Assembly: GCA_002633005.1 (NCBI GenBank)
Contig: NMRA01000120.1
Span: 191,056-255,055, forward strand
Origin: Phoronis australis
Lineage: Eukaryota > Phoronida > Phoronidae
Length of the DNA: 64,000 nucleotides
Direction of reading: 5' to 3'
Numbering within the stretch: the stretch's first letter is position 1; the number at the start of each line of letters is the position of its first letter. The notes beneath the pieces are model-generated. The model had not been told where the DNA came from and did not search any database. It worked only from the letters and a program-made list of their open reading frames with translations. The position numbers and the translations under genes are program-made. Of this stretch, positions 38,541 to 51,499 are shown piece by piece.

Positions 38541-38981
38541 CCAAGGAGTGTACGAGTATAGGAGAGTTCACTCCGCCATTTTACCATTCGCCGCAATGGT
38601 TACCGGTCGAAACACTAGCGCTCCAAGCGGTGAATAATCAATACTTACTTAGGAGCGCAGTCTGAACAATGTAAACACTGATGAATTCATACTTTAATGA
38701 CGTTCAACGTGCAATAAAATTACTGTGTGATTGAATATGGTTAGAATACGTAAACTAACATCCACTTATAATCGAATGAGAATGAAAATGTATATTTTAA
38801 TCAATATTAAAGTGTATTTGTTTTTATTCTNTCATGCAATTTATCGCACTGCAAAATGCGTCCGTCCCCATTGTTTTGGCGCTTCCTGGTTGACCGTAGC
38901 TTGTTCACCACTTGGCGGCGCTAGTAGTAGCGGTAACAGCGAACTCATAAGTGAACTCTCCTATACTACTACACTCCTTGG
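38541..38981. mobile_element. 441-bp MITE with long TIRs and a TATGA target duplication
   Basis: Ends CCAAGGAGTGTACGAG and CTACTACACTCCTTGG are inverted copies. The inverted similarity continues inward for about 95 bp (AGTATAGGAGAGTTCACT, then GAAACACTAGCGC/GCGCTAGTAGTAG). Both ends are flanked by the same 5 bases, TATGA (38536-38540 and 38982-38986), a perfect target-site duplication. It lies between the divergent genes ELMOD3 and MRPS18C. One N at 38831. Confidence 0.88.
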
Positions 38982-39149
38982 TATGACACTCAGTACTACT
39001 ACTAGCAGGAATTCCATGGGTGCCATATTAAACACAAATCTCAATAAATTTGCATAAAAAGGGTTAACAGAACCACGAGCAATTTTTCTTCGTTCTAATA
39101 GCATTTACAGCATCAAAACACAAAAATCTTCCCAAAAAGCTGATGCGTC

Positions 39150-39371
39150 GGGACCCCAGAGTGAGTAACGTGACCAAGTTCAAGGTCAAGTATGGCACAG
39201 AATTACCCGATGATCAAGTTACGGATGGATAACAGCAATTTGTGGTTCATTACAGAATGCATAATAAAATGGTCTGACAATTGCTGTTGTCTATCCTTAA
39301 CACATCCGGTAATTCCATACCATGCTAGACCTTGAACCGACTTACGTGACACACTCCGGAGTTGTGATGTA
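39150..39371. mobile_element. Fold-back element, about 220 bp
   Basis: The left arm contains GTGACCAAGTTCAAGGTCAA, TATGGCACAGAATTACC and ACAGCAATT. The right arm contains their reverse complements (AATTGCTGT, GGTAATTCCATACCATG, GACCTTGAACCGACTTACG). The arms are about 75-85 bp with scattered mismatches and a spacer of about 40 bp. Confidence 0.75.
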
Positions 39372-39399
39372 TCGGTTTCTTGGAAAGACTTTTGTGTTC

Positions 39400-40165
39400 T
39401 GACTGCGAATTAGTTGTGAACTCGGTAATTGTTTACAGTATGACACATATAATTTTGGTATTGTTCGATTCCTTCCAAAAATACACAGGGAATTTTCCTA
39501 CCCTGTTCTCTTAGTATTTCATAGTGAAATTTCTTCTCGCACTATTTCCCGGTACTCGGTAGTAATACCGTCATGTTGAATGGAAGGAGTCCCCTGGCAG
39601 TCAAAAACTGAACTAATCTTACGCGACTTCTGCAGATCGTCACTTTTCAAAAGTTCAAACTGACCGAGACCCGCCTATCCCCTGCCCCAGTTACGGTCCC
39701 AAGGGTTCGAATTCGATCCTATGGCGACCCCGGTACGCATCTGCTAACAAGAATCCGCGAAAAAAGCGAAGGTTGTTTTTGAGGTCCAAAATTTCGTGGA
39801 AAATGGTCTAATGGTCACAACTATAAAAAAAATTAGAAAAGGTGAAATGCTGCTACTTGTCCTCCATATTATGTCAGAAAAAGTTTAGTGGGAATCTCAG
39901 CACAGGCAAACACCATTCAGAATCGATGATGCTGTTTCATTAACAACAGGTGACGCTGTAATCTTGAGTAGAGCTAACATGGTGGTGTCAACCAGCAAAT
40001 AGTGCGAACCGAAATTCGAGGATAAAATACGGAGCACACGCGGTAGGGGAAACATTGATACATTTTTGGAGAGATAACCTTGAGAGGAATCGAACGATAC
40101 CAAAATCATGTGTGTTGGTCAATGTTGTCATATTGTAAACAATTACCGCGAACTCGTTGGAGAAG
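39400..40165. mobile_element. About 765-bp element with long (about 180-bp) inverted ends
   Basis: The left arm at about 39405-39580 (GGTAATTGTTTACAGTATGA, TTTTGGTATTGTTCGATTCC, CGCACTATTT) is matched in reverse complement by about 39975-40165 (GGAATCGAACGATACCAAAA, TCATATTGTAAACAATTACC). The middle contains no recognised gene. It sits upstream of MRPS18C. Confidence 0.75.
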
Positions 40166-40679
40166 GACGGTGTAAATAATACCAGAAGAAAGAAGCAATT
40201 GCTCATGGTTTGCTGAACCCCTGGTTTGAATAAATTTATTGAGATTTTGTATTTGAATGATATTGACCGATGAAGCCTGTGAATCTACCAATAAAATAAT
40301 AAATAGCAACAATGGTAACAGTGGTGCATGCAAGTTAAGTTGAAGGACAACACATAATGCGTCTGAATTTTTCTATCGAAATAGTTCATTCAAACTATAA
40401 GATTGCATAATACTTTAACTCACCACCTAGTAATAACTATAAAAATATTGCGAATATGAGCGCTTGGCTTCCATAACACCGGATGTACTCTGATTAAAAT
40501 GAGCATTCGATAAAGAAAAATGACTTCATTTATATTCCAAATGCATTCAAATGTCAAAAAAGGTATAAAATGAAAACGCCAAAAGTGTTTTTAAAAATAG
40601 TTGCTGCAACATATACCATCAAAATCATAGACAAACATTAAAGTGCATGTAACAATCGACCTTGACCTTGCTTAAAATT

Positions 40680-40700
40680 TCCTGTCATGGCGGCCGCCGT
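40680..40700 (+). promoter_or_regulatory. YY1-like ATGGCGGC word at the MRPS18C start codon
   Basis: The start context GTCATGGCGGCCGCC overlaps the common ATGGCGGC core of YY1 sites at start regions of mitochondrial ribosomal protein genes. This is position-based inference. Confidence 0.3.
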
Positions 40701-43700
40701 GCGATCGTTTGGCTGTTCTCGGGTGTTTCCAGTTATTGCTTCCCTACTTCGTTCCTCAAAAGACACCGGATGCTGTTACTTTAAGTCAGGTATATAATGA
40801 GGACACTGTTCGAATATATTTTCAAGTTATTTACAGCACACCAGTGACCATACCCAGTCAGTTGTATAAAATTAGGCACTGGTGCCAGTGCAGTGGTGGA
40901 TGTCTATTAGTATTACTATAGCTAGCGAGGACAGCATTCTTCAGCGAATCGCTTCGCGTATCTGTCACCGTGTTAAATTCGCTCACTACAATCGGCAAAA
41001 AATAACTCAAAAATGTAATAAATGTGAATAAAAATTATTGCAAACTATGAAAAAATATATTGTTTTACTTATCTGATAGTCTTTTTTGTCGCAAAATTCG
41101 TTTAATAATACTTTGCACGAGTTTTTTGCAGGGACGTGACCGATTTTTCAGACCAAAATGGATGCCGGTAAAAATGAGTGCTATTTGGTTTTCAACCCAG
41201 GAGAAGACTAAACTCGCGAATTTTTACGTGAAACTTCGTGAAAGAACAAAAGGGAGCCTTGCGAACACGATTATGTAAGTAATTTTCACTTTCCTGCACT
41301 TAAAAGTTGAAAAAGTCGCCTGTTCCCGCGACCTTCAACTTCGAGCTGAATTTATTGGTATATAGAATAATTTGCGAATGTAATGAACTGTATTCCGCAC
41401 TAAAGGGTTCATTAATGAACTATTTCAAACACTTGTTCTAAACGAACATTTCGTCAATTTCTGACAATCGGGCGAATTTCTGACTCACTTCGTAGTTCCG
41501 GGTACTGCCGCTAGGGGTGGTCCTGTGAATCGCGTTGAATGTTTGGTTTACAATACTGAAGCACTTCAACTTTTGCTGATGAAAACTCAATGTAAAAGAG
41601 AACTAAACAGTCATTTCTCGTAGTGAGAACAATGATTCTNNNNNNNNNNNNNNNNNNNNNNNNNNNNNNNNNNNNNNNNNNNNNNNNNNNNNNNNNNCTG
41701 TGTTGACTTTAAGGTCAATATCTTCGCACAGGAACGTCTAATCGAAATGGTTTTTTTGGCAAATTATTCATCATAAAAAGTTCTTTAAAATGATGTATTA
41801 CATGTCTATTTACGTTTCTTAGTTTTGAAATAATAATATTTTGAACTCACAGATTCGATTTGACAGAATTTTTACCAAAAATTTTGACATGAAAATGACA
41901 TTTTCTCCGGAACCATAAGTCCAATTTAAAAAATTTTACTATCGTTATTTTAGTCTCGAAAAGAGCTTTCTAATGATGTATATTACATGCACATTTTTTA
42001 AAATTTTTGAAAAATGCTGTCCTCCCTACTATAGCAGTCCCAGATTTTGAGAACCAGTTTCATCCACTGAATAACGGGCACGTTATTCAGTGATTCACGA
42101 TGCTCACCATACCTTTTTGAGCAGTTCAAATGAAAAACAATCAAATAAACAACATTTTCTTCCATAATTCTCTCTAAGTCTATTGTAGTGATTCCTAAAG
42201 GTGTCTTACCTTATGATATGGTGCTCCTCAGTATTCAGTGGTCGTGCATTCAATTGTTTTCAGTGGTAATTTTAGCTCTCCTCCGGTGGTGCGCCAGCCT
42301 TTTGTACCGGCCGCAGAAGGCCGCTGAATATTCATGTAGCGCCCTTATTGGCCATCACCGGCATATGGGCCGGGACGGCCAACATCGGCAGTCTCCAAGA
42401 CGAACAGCAGTCGTCTCTCGCTGCCGACAGAGGGCGCGCGCGGCAGAAGGCCAGCGCAGCAGTGAGACAGGTCAAGTGACGTCTCACTACACTATTGTCG
42501 TTTTGAAAACAGTATGCTCATGACACGGCACACGCACACTCATGCTGCTGCAAAGCTTGTTCTGAAATTTGGTTTACTCTTATTAAAATGCTAAAACTGA
42601 AAAGAAATGAAACCATTTCCGATAAAAGGTCCGCCTCTATGAACCAGAAAGTCCGAAAAAGTAAAAAAGGAGACAAAAGTCCACAAAAGAGGAACTACCA
42701 AAATTCGGCGAAAGCACAATTCATGGCAACGGACGACCTCATTTTTTTAGTTGAAGATCCACATTCTCAAAAATTCGAGCCACCCCCCCGATTTTGTAGG
42801 CTGGGTGCGTGCATGCAGAATAATATTAGAATGTCAGGTATTCTAACACTGGTGAACAATTTAGTTTTATACCCAAATAAGAGTGTAGTTTTTAATGACA
42901 CTAATTTTGTGTCAGATTTTTTTGGCTATTATTTGATGTGCAATTTGAGTGTGATTTGTATGACAATAAAATTCTTAAAGTTCAATGCATGCACCTCCAA
43001 CCCTGTTTAAGGGTTGGTGTTCAGACCAAGTCCTTTATGTAATTCAATAACTAATTTTGTATGAAATAAAAAGAATCAAAATACTTTGACTTAGTGCAGA
43101 ATTCCATTATTGGGTGACTTGAGTTTGCTCAGTCTTAGTGATGGTCGCCGTCTTTCAATATTCTAGTTAAAGGTTTTAATTTCTTTCAGTTTGTGCTCAA
43201 ACGCAATTTTCTACTTCGTGCGTACAGTTCAGTTTGACCGAACAAGCTGCAGATCCAAATTGGGAATTTTCTTCGAAGCAGCTGGAAGCCGTACTGAAAG
43301 AACAGCACGAAGACATGGTCTGTATCTCAGTCTTCAAATTTAATTACGGTTTTGTGATAGTGTTGTAAAATTTTTCTTACCAAGGTTCCAAACTCACATG
43401 TATCTTTGACATGCAAAACTTAGCTCCTCCAGATTATCACATATTTTGACATTTTTGCTAATCTTTCTTATTTGAAATAACTTAAAATAGGTCTAGAGCT
43501 CTTGTGCTTGGCTTCAGTGTTTTATTTAGATATTTGTATATAATCACACTTTGAACTCATGCATTTTCCAATTTTTGTTGATGCTAGTGCCATCTTTTAT
43601 TTGAAAGTTGAACATTTCTCATTCCCGTGGTGACTTTGGTTTCTATCTTTTATTGGTTTAATTTTGACTATGTGGTAGTTTCACCTGATATTGGATTCAA

Positions 43701-46700
43701 ATACCGTATTTGCCCTAATAAGCGTCCATGCCCCTTTAAGCGCCCCCCATACATTTCAGACTTTACTAAAATAAGCGCCCAGCCAATGAACGTGTACATG
43801 CGAAAAAATGTCTTACCTATTGTACTAAAATTCTATAGTAGCATCTTCAATTTGTCATTAAGATCCGACAGTCCTGAAAAAAATCATTGTCCGTGGAATT
43901 TATAGAGGACGAGCCTTGCCACTATTGTCGATATTTAGTCTTGACTATACACTTCAAACGTCCGCTGTGCTTCACAAAGAACACAAAAGCTTTGCTGATC
44001 TTCCGAAGAATGTGTCCCATTAAGGTCTGGCCTTTCAGAACAGACGCAGTGCACTTGTCAAAGGGACTATATTGTATTGTATCTTTCTTGTACACATCTT
44101 CTCCCTCAACAGGGATCCAAATTGTGCTTGTACAAGTGTAAACCGCGAATCAAAGACTAATGAAAACTTGACCTTTGTTAAAAGCACTTGGCCAGGAAGC
44201 GTGCGCTACATATGAGTACCTGTCATCAAAGATATTAGTCATCGGGAACTATGTATTCATGAAACGGGTAGCATAACATCAGCAAGAAATAATTATTGGC
44301 ACTAATTTCGGAAAGTTTCTAGTACCGTACCGAATGTTTGCGTTATTTTAAGAGGAATTATTGAATTGATTGTAATTGATGAGTCCAGCAAGTGCTAAAT
44401 AAAACACGTTCAGCTTTACTGTTTGTGTCAATTTCTTCAGTTACATTGCACACCTAGATCACTTCATTGCGTTTATTCTGGCAAATGAACTTTGATGACA
44501 CGCACTTGCTCGCTCTCTCACGCAGACGAACTTCAAATCAAACATCACGTGACAACAATGTGTGTTCGTCCAGAGGTTTTTCTCGTGTTGCGGGGACGTA
44601 TGATCTAGATAGTGCAGATTTGGACTGAACATGCAGTTAATTTCTAATCCACAGGAACTTAAAAATCATAGGGACGCTATTTTGAAAACTTAAGGACGAC
44701 TTCAGGTAATTTGTTGAGTCAAAACTGTGTTTTTATTCAAGTTGACCTATCGGCTATTGCGAGGCAGCGACGCATCAGTCGGCGAGTTTTCACCGTGGGA
44801 TTTCAGCATCCATGATTTTCTGAAAAATGGTCGTAATTTAACAACGAAGTTTGATAGCCACTGCAATTTTGTGGAAAATTCTGTCATAAGTTACAGATGC
44901 GTCACAGGACATAAATTTTGACGAATCCTAGCTTACGATTTCACCTGTTTTGGAGACCGAGTTTCAACCACCTTAGACTGTAATAAGCACCCCCCCTCTT
45001 GAAGCAAATTTTTTTAAAGGCCCTGGTCGCTTATTGGAGCAAATACAGCAGTGATATCTGTTATATTAACCAGTTAAGAACATCTGGCAAAAGGGTATAA
45101 CATTCATTTTCTGCAACAACAATCTAAAAATAATAGTCTATTATTAGCAAATGAAATTTCCGTACTACTCAACATCTTTCATGTCTAAATTTAGTGGAAG
45201 ATGTTTTGCTATTTAAAGAATACTGTAGTTATATCACGTCCATTTGGTGACATGCTATTGAGATTACCTTCATTACCAATGGTCGAATTTCTTAAACAAC
45301 CTTTTAAGTATCAATAGTTGTCCCATCAAATCCATTATACATTTCTTTAAAATCTTTGATCATAAAATCTTTTACCTTTCAAAAAATACATTTTTGTCAA
45401 AAATGCATGGTCACGTGACTACGAGAATGGTACAGTGTTGTGACTGACCTGATTATATTTGTATCGATTCCTAGTTTCAGAAAATATACCTTAAATGGGT
45501 CGACAGTTGATATCTACTTAATAAATAGATATTTGAAGAAGAAGACAACATTTTAATTAGGGATGCATTTAACCTGAAAGACAAGAACTGTTTCCATATG
45601 TAGGAAGCACCGCTCCAATCTTGTGGCTTTTTGGAAAGTGCCTTGAATATTTTAACTTACAGTTTAGTATATTAAAATTATCACATAATTGCTTTTGTTT
45701 TAGCCTGATCCTACCCCTTGCTAGTTTAGAACATAATATGGTACTTATCACATTATTATTATTTGTTTTAGCCTGATACTACCCTTGCTAATCCTTACCA
45801 AAAGCCACACAAGAAGTGCATTATATGCCAATACAACGTTCCTCTTGATTTCAAGGTAACACTTCTCACTTTTAGCGTTTCTATGGTACTGTTACAGTAG
45901 AATCTCACTAAGTTAGGATACAAGATGGCGGACATATGGAATTTGTTTTTTTTCTGCTTTTTCATAAAATACAAGTAGCATTTTAGAATAAATGCTTTTG
46001 TTGTCTTTATGTTCTACACAATTAGAAAATGTTTTGAGTAGTTGTTAGCGTTCACAACAGTGTTAAAAGTCTTGGAAAATAATAAGTTTTGGCAATTCTT
46101 TTTGTCCGAATTTGGTAAGATTTCACTGTGCAGTAGTGCCATATTGAATCTGTGGAGTTCAACAACATGGAGTCAAGAAAATGAAAGAACTATTTGAAAA
46201 ATAATTAAATCTCATTGGACTAAAACTGAGAATATACACACAACTGCCAGGGCTTTATCCAGGATTTCGAATATAGGGTTTCCAAAATGGGGTTCCCAAT
46301 ATTCCAGGGCGTCCATGATTCCAACGGCGCATTACCCCCACCACATCTCACCAGTAATCCCCCCGCACACTGCGCAGTTTTTACAAAAAAAATGTGTAAA
46401 CTAAGGCTTTTACATCTAAATTTACAAAAACAGCTCCCCTGGCTGTTACATGGGCTTTTTTACCAAAAACAGTGAACAGACCAAAACTTCTTACTCTAAA
46501 TTTACGAAAACAGCCAAGTAGCTTTCCAAACAAATATTACAGATATTGGTTGAACAATGAGTGTACTATGTTTTTGGTGATCTCAAGTCAAATTGCTGTT
46601 CTAAAGTTAATCGTATCATTTTAACTAGCTTTTATATTCTGTACAATGAGTCATCAGAGCTGCAGTTACCAACACAAGAAAAATGCACAGATGATGTGTG

Positions 46701-49700
46701 GTTCATATTTTGGCAACAGGTGTCACTGCTTCTCCATATTAAAACATTAAAACGCACATTGAAAGGCATGAAAAATTTTAAATGGGGATATTCTTGTGGC
46801 ACGATATGACATTTATTTTGCTTTTAGTGCTTTTAAAAAATATGTAAAACATGCAACTACAGCTCTGAAACACCAGTTTGGAGTTGACCAAGGTCCATGT
46901 CCCTATATTAAGTACTGAATTACAATTTGAGGTAAGACCACTGAAAGCAGAGACTGCAACCAAACATCTACTAATGATTAACATGTCTTCTCACATAGCA
47001 ACATTTTATATACATTGTAAATTTCTTTCCGAGTTGAATGGGCCAACCCTTGTCTCTTGAACTGAGACGATTTATATTAAATTATTGCTTAAGACTGTGA
47101 TGCACTCATAATCACTTAGTTAAACCTTTTTTGGCACTTGTGAAGTGGAAGCGTAAAACTATATTTTAGTCCCCTAAGTGTTCGCTGTCACTTTCATGAA
47201 ACGCACCCCAAGTCAGGTTATCTCCACATACGGTATTGTCAGACGAAAAAAGCATGACATTATCTTTTAATATTGGCAGTCAAAAGCAATGTCAAGCGAC
47301 AATTTCTGCTTTTGGTTACTGTGCTTGTAATCATTTCTTCCGCTTTCCTATCTTGTAAACTGTCTCTGTGTGAGCGGGCTCACAAAATGTTTATTTCCAT
47401 GTTGTTTGGCAGTTCAAGGTGAGACAGTTTTGTCACCTGGTATCTGGCCAGTTGTTATGAAAGCAAGGATGTTGTTTATCAGCAACACAAATTCTGCGCA
47501 ATGCCCGAATGTTTAAAATCATGTTTATCATTGATCTTTTATGTTATGTTTGAGAACTAAAGTACCATGCATCTTCTTTTGCTTGTTCCAGAATACCAAA
47601 TTACTAAGCCAGTTTGTGTCCCCCCACACGGGGCAGATTTACGGTGCTGAAATCACCGGTTTGTGCATACCCATGCAAAAAAGGATATCAAAACTCATAC
47701 GACGAGCGAGACGATTTGGTAGGTATCTACTGTTTGAGTTTTTCCGAACATTTCTATTACATCTGCATGTTTTTAGAGCCGAAAATGCCGCAGTTTCAGC
47801 TGGCATTTAAAACAGATTTTTAAGGCAACGTATCTCACCACAAATATGGCCCTTATGTGCTCAACCCTGTTCATAGTCAGGGGAAACTAGGTCGCAACCT
47901 CATCGCATAGATATCGGTAGATAGGTGTATCCATTGTTCACTTTGTTTTTCTTTCTTATAATAAAGATAATGGTAAGCATTTATCGGTAACTGGCTCATG
48001 TGTGCCCAAGGTACCATATACTTGGCAACAAGGGAAAACAATGGCAGCGTCCCATAGGCGATAACCATGGGACGCGCTTACGCCCATCGCATGGATCTCG
48101 CAAGTTAAACAATAGCTTGTGAAATCCATACGACGTCATGTGGCATAGGAAGCCAGTGTATGTCAAAAGTGATTCGACACAAAACAGTTTAGCCATGATG
48201 ACACTCAGTTCTCGTACCAGCAGAAAAGATTGATGGTAATATATATATAGAGGTAGCACAATTCTTATGGAATGGCTTAGCCATCTTACTTACCTTCCGT
48301 GGCTGTTAATTTCCCTTCATTCTCAGTCATCAGGGGAAACTACTCTGACGATGTATTTGGCTTTGGCCCGACTGTTGTGATGAAGAGTTTCAGGTCATTT
48401 TGTCTAAATATTTTGGCGTTAACGGTAAAATCTCCAGTTTTGGACAAAAATAATTCCCACAATCATTTTGTCTAAATATTTTGGTGTTAACGGTAAAATC
48501 TCCAGGTTTGAACAAAAATAATTCCCACAATCTATAGGTATGGCATAGATCTAATAGTTTAGCAGCTATTGGGTGTCACTTGTCTAATTAGAAAATGAAA
48601 ATATATTGCGTCCTTAATGGGTGAGATTTCACCGCAGTCATTGTCTCATGTCGGCCATCAATTGTTTATTGATGAACGGAGCAGCTGGTCCTGGTCTCTT
48701 TTTAATTATACTCACTGACAATATGAAAAGTCTTGCTTGTTTCACATCCCAAGTCTTAACTCTGTGATAACAAATTGCAGAGTTCAAATTTTGTCAGAAA
48801 ACTTTTGCCCTTATTGAATTCCATGTTTACGTACGGTTCATTGGAAATAACTATCAGACATATTTTTAATTATCTCCATTGCTGTATTTGACCCAATTGC
48901 TTTTGGACAAGATGTGCCCCTGGGAGATACAAAGTATCCCCCAGCATGCATTTCTTAATCAATTGTTTTGATGAGTTCTGCCCACCTGCCTTTTATTATC
49001 TACAGTTTTTATGAGAGAAAATTGGCATGGTTTATGAACAAAAAATGCTGATGGTATTTAAATGAAATGACTCATTACTGGCACACCCACTCTCAGCTTA
49101 ACACCTAAAACAGAATTTTCAACAATTTCCATTTTGGGTGATTATTGATTACTACCCAACTTAAGTTTTTTTTGCTTTTTCGTTATGAAAATGCACTTGG
49201 TGACAGCCAGAACAGATGCCAAACTAAAAATTGTCTTTCAGAAGTAACATTGAAATTTTAGTATTCTCAATACTCAACAGTGTTTTTGCAGTGGAGTGAC
49301 TTCAAGATGCATTGTGTTAGCTTCAACAAATGTACGGTGAATTACTGTATTCTGTAACAAATTTAAACACAATTTTAAACCCAGCCCTCTTTAGGCTTCC
49401 AAATCATAGCTGAGACAGGTCAAATGTGGAGATACGCAAAAGAAAATGATTGTCCTTAAGACTGGCTGACTCTCAAAGGGGAATGTACCTATATAAGTAT
49501 TTCCATAATACATTGATAATGTCCTCTTGTTGTTGTTCTTTCATTTGTAGAACAGAATGATGTGATATGTATAGCCAAATTGTTGAAATGAAGTGTCGTG
49601 TCGTTTTTTACTGTATCTCTCACATTAAAGCCGCATACAGTGCTAACGAGGTCATGTGGAAAGTGTGGAACTGATGTGTTTCACCTCAAAACATGAACAG

Positions 49701-50820
49701 AAACTAAAGGTGGCGCTGGGTGTGCCTTAAGATAATCTATGCTATGGGAACAAGTGTTGTGCTAAGAAACGTGTGCATGACTATATAAATGTCAAAATTA
49801 GGTCAACTGCTGAATCAATAATACTAAGTATTTATTAAACATCCCATGACCAAATGCAAGTACCTCTATTATAGTTACCGTGTGCCATGATGTTGTATTG
49901 ATACTCTTTTTAATATGCTGCTGGCTATCATCATGGTTGACATCTCATTATATGACAGACAAGTGGAAGTCGATTATTTTGTCAAATTTACAATCAACTT
50001 CAAATTAAGATAGTGAGAATGATTATACTTGATTCGTGGCATAGCTTGCTCTGCACTTTTATCGAAAATTTTACAACTTTTAGAGAACATAACCAACTGT
50101 CAGTAATTTTGAAGTCCTAAAATCACCTGCAATCTAAGTAAGGAATAATTTGAGATCGATTTCATAGCGTTAAAAAGCTGATTTTTGTGATGGAAAACGA
50201 GTTCGTTGCCACACATAAAACCTGCCTTTGAAAAATTCCAATAGTAGCAATTGTTCCTGTGTGAAATTGAAGATAGATTACTGTTTCAACTTGGCTTGTT
50301 GCACACAATTCACTCACAATGATTGTTATTTGACTGACAGTTATAACTGGCAAGTCTTTATTTTACATTCTACAACCATAGAAAATTGGCACTGATTCCA
50401 CACTCTAATTTAAAGCAGACACAGTTAAAATGTAATGATTTGCCCCAGACTACCTAGTGATTAAACTCTCACTTATCCTCTGGATTTAACGAGCATTTGT
50501 TTTCGTATTTTTGTTCTGAAACATTCTTCATGTGCCAAAAGAATCTTCAGTAGTGAAGCACAGACTACTACGCATTACCGTATTGGTTTTACTCATTGTT
50601 ATGTAAACTAGAGTCTCTGCTTGAGGCCAGTGCACTGTCATTAATGCACCATTTATCGTTACTAGTATATTATTTTACAATTAGATTAGTACTGAAATGA
50701 AACATATTGCTTTATCCATTTTCTGTTTCATTTGTTTTTACAGGTTTTATGCCATATTTGAACAAAGAAAAGAACTATTTAGCTGATCCAAAACTGTTCA
50801 ACCCCTTCAAGCGGCGATAG
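40687..50820 (+). CDS. MRPS18C: Mitochondrial small-subunit ribosomal protein bS18m (MRPS18C)
   Basis: Exons are 40687-40789 (ATG), 43190-43317, 45772-45855, 47592-47718 and 50744-50820 (TAG), 519 nt or 172 residues, all in phase. The first two exons give a basic, serine-rich presequence ([20 protein letters not shown]) and a poorly conserved linker. Exons 3-5 give the bS18 core: [21 protein letters not shown] with a CxxC pair (Cys near 93 and 96), [20 protein letters not shown] followed by ITGLC, a basic [14 protein letters not shown] helix, and [12 protein letters not shown] with PFKRR at the end. The protein is a component of the mitochondrial ribosome small subunit. It is longer than human MRPS18C (142) because of the presequence and linker. 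The exon 2 donor (ATG|GTCTGT) is weak. Intron 1 contains a 58-base gap. Confidence 0.94.
41640..41697. other. Assembly gap (58 N) in MRPS18C intron 1
   Basis: This is a run of N in the first intron of MRPS18C. No exon is expected to be missing, because exons 1 and 2 join in phase. Confidence 0.95.
42025..42100. repeat. Fold-back family member with perfect palindrome
   Basis: AGTCCCAGATTTTGAGAACC links it to the 9542 family. It is followed by the perfect inverted repeat CACTGAATAACG/CGTTATTCAGTG with a 4-nt loop. Confidence 0.6.
42275..42485. other. GC- and CpG-rich patch in MRPS18C intron 1
   Basis: About 210 bases are markedly GC- and CpG-rich against AT-rich surroundings (for example CCGGCCGCAGAAGGCCGC and AGAGGGCGCGCGCGGC). 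An open frame crosses it, but nothing recognisable is encoded. It could be an alternative promoter, a regulatory island or a foreign repeat. Confidence 0.4.
43703..45050. mobile_element. 1.35-kb TIR DNA transposon remnant in MRPS18C intron 2
   Basis: The left end CCGTATTTGCCCTAATAAGCG is answered at the right by CGCTTATTGGAGCAAATACAGC. Secondary AAGCGCCCCCC and AATAAGCACCCCCC blocks lie just inside each end. The interior has ORFs under 95 codons and no recognisable transposase, so it is non-autonomous. Confidence 0.78.
45697..45795 (+). repeat. Two-copy 65-bp repeat of the MRPS18C exon 3 acceptor
   Basis: GTTTTAGCCTGATCCTACCC at about 45699 is repeated as GTTTTAGCCTGATACTACCC at about 45764. 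The second copy is the real acceptor and exon start at 45772. The first copy soon hits a stop (CTAGTTTAG) and lacks the conserved continuation. Confidence 0.8.
46245..46400. repeat. Possible transposon-end fragment in MRPS18C intron 3
   Basis: CCAGGGCTTTATCCAGGATT followed by C-rich text resembles fragments of hAT-type termini. Flanking pieces near 46190 and 47150-47215 match opposite arms of the 54055 MITE family, suggesting that a MITE was split by later insertions. Confidence 0.35.
48395..48531 (+). repeat. 68-bp tandem duplication in MRPS18C intron 4
   Basis: Two near-identical copies of a 68-bp unit (TCATTTTGTCTAAATATTTT through AATTCCCACAA) lie head to tail, with a few substitutions. 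Confidence 0.9.
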
Positions 50821-51499
50821 CACCTTGTCTCGATGACAGGCTGATCACGATGGTGGTGTTACTTGGATTTTACAAGGATTGGATATTTGCTAATGTAGCC
50901 TTATTTATTTCTTAAATGCACATCTAAAGTAGATATCAGTCTGTGTTTCATTCGAGAAACGAACTTTTGATTCAGTGATGTCCAGTTTTCAACATGAGGA
51001 GGAGTATCTAAATGTGTGTTTGCAAAGAACTGGCAGTTCATTAGTCACTGAGACCATGCTCAGGACATAAAAGAACACGCCGTGACAAGAGAACTTGTAG
51101 AGCCTGATCTCGACCAGTAAAAACTTGTCAGTTCTTCTGAAACCCTGAAATCATCTCCAGTTTGACTGAGGAACAATTTGAGACCAATTTCGTAAGGGTA
51201 AGTGGTCGACATCAAAACTTGGTTTTTGTGATGGGAGGAGGTTTGTACCTGCTTTAAAATGCAACTAATTGAAGTCCTATTTTTTAGTGAATCTAAATAC
51301 ACCTTGGACCTTTCCATGCTATCCTCTATAATTTGTTTTCCCAAGCAGTTTACTTGGGCCATTGAGAGGTAGCAAAGAGGTTAGGTAAATATATTTCAGT
51401 TTTGTCAAGATTAAGGTTTTTGTCAATCACTGTGATTTTTTGATTTCTTCTTATCAAAAAACCACTTGATGTTGTAGCAATGAAAATTCCAAAACCATT

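Noticed and set aside
39690-39720. B-box-like GGGTTCGAATTC
   Set aside because: There is no A box or tRNA fold upstream; an isolated match.
42588-43010. 140-codon plus-strand ORF in MRPS18C intron 1
   Set aside because: It has no recognisable domain, lies inside an intron on the same strand, and its composition shifts from lysine-rich to random hydrophobic. Treated as chance or an old repeat.
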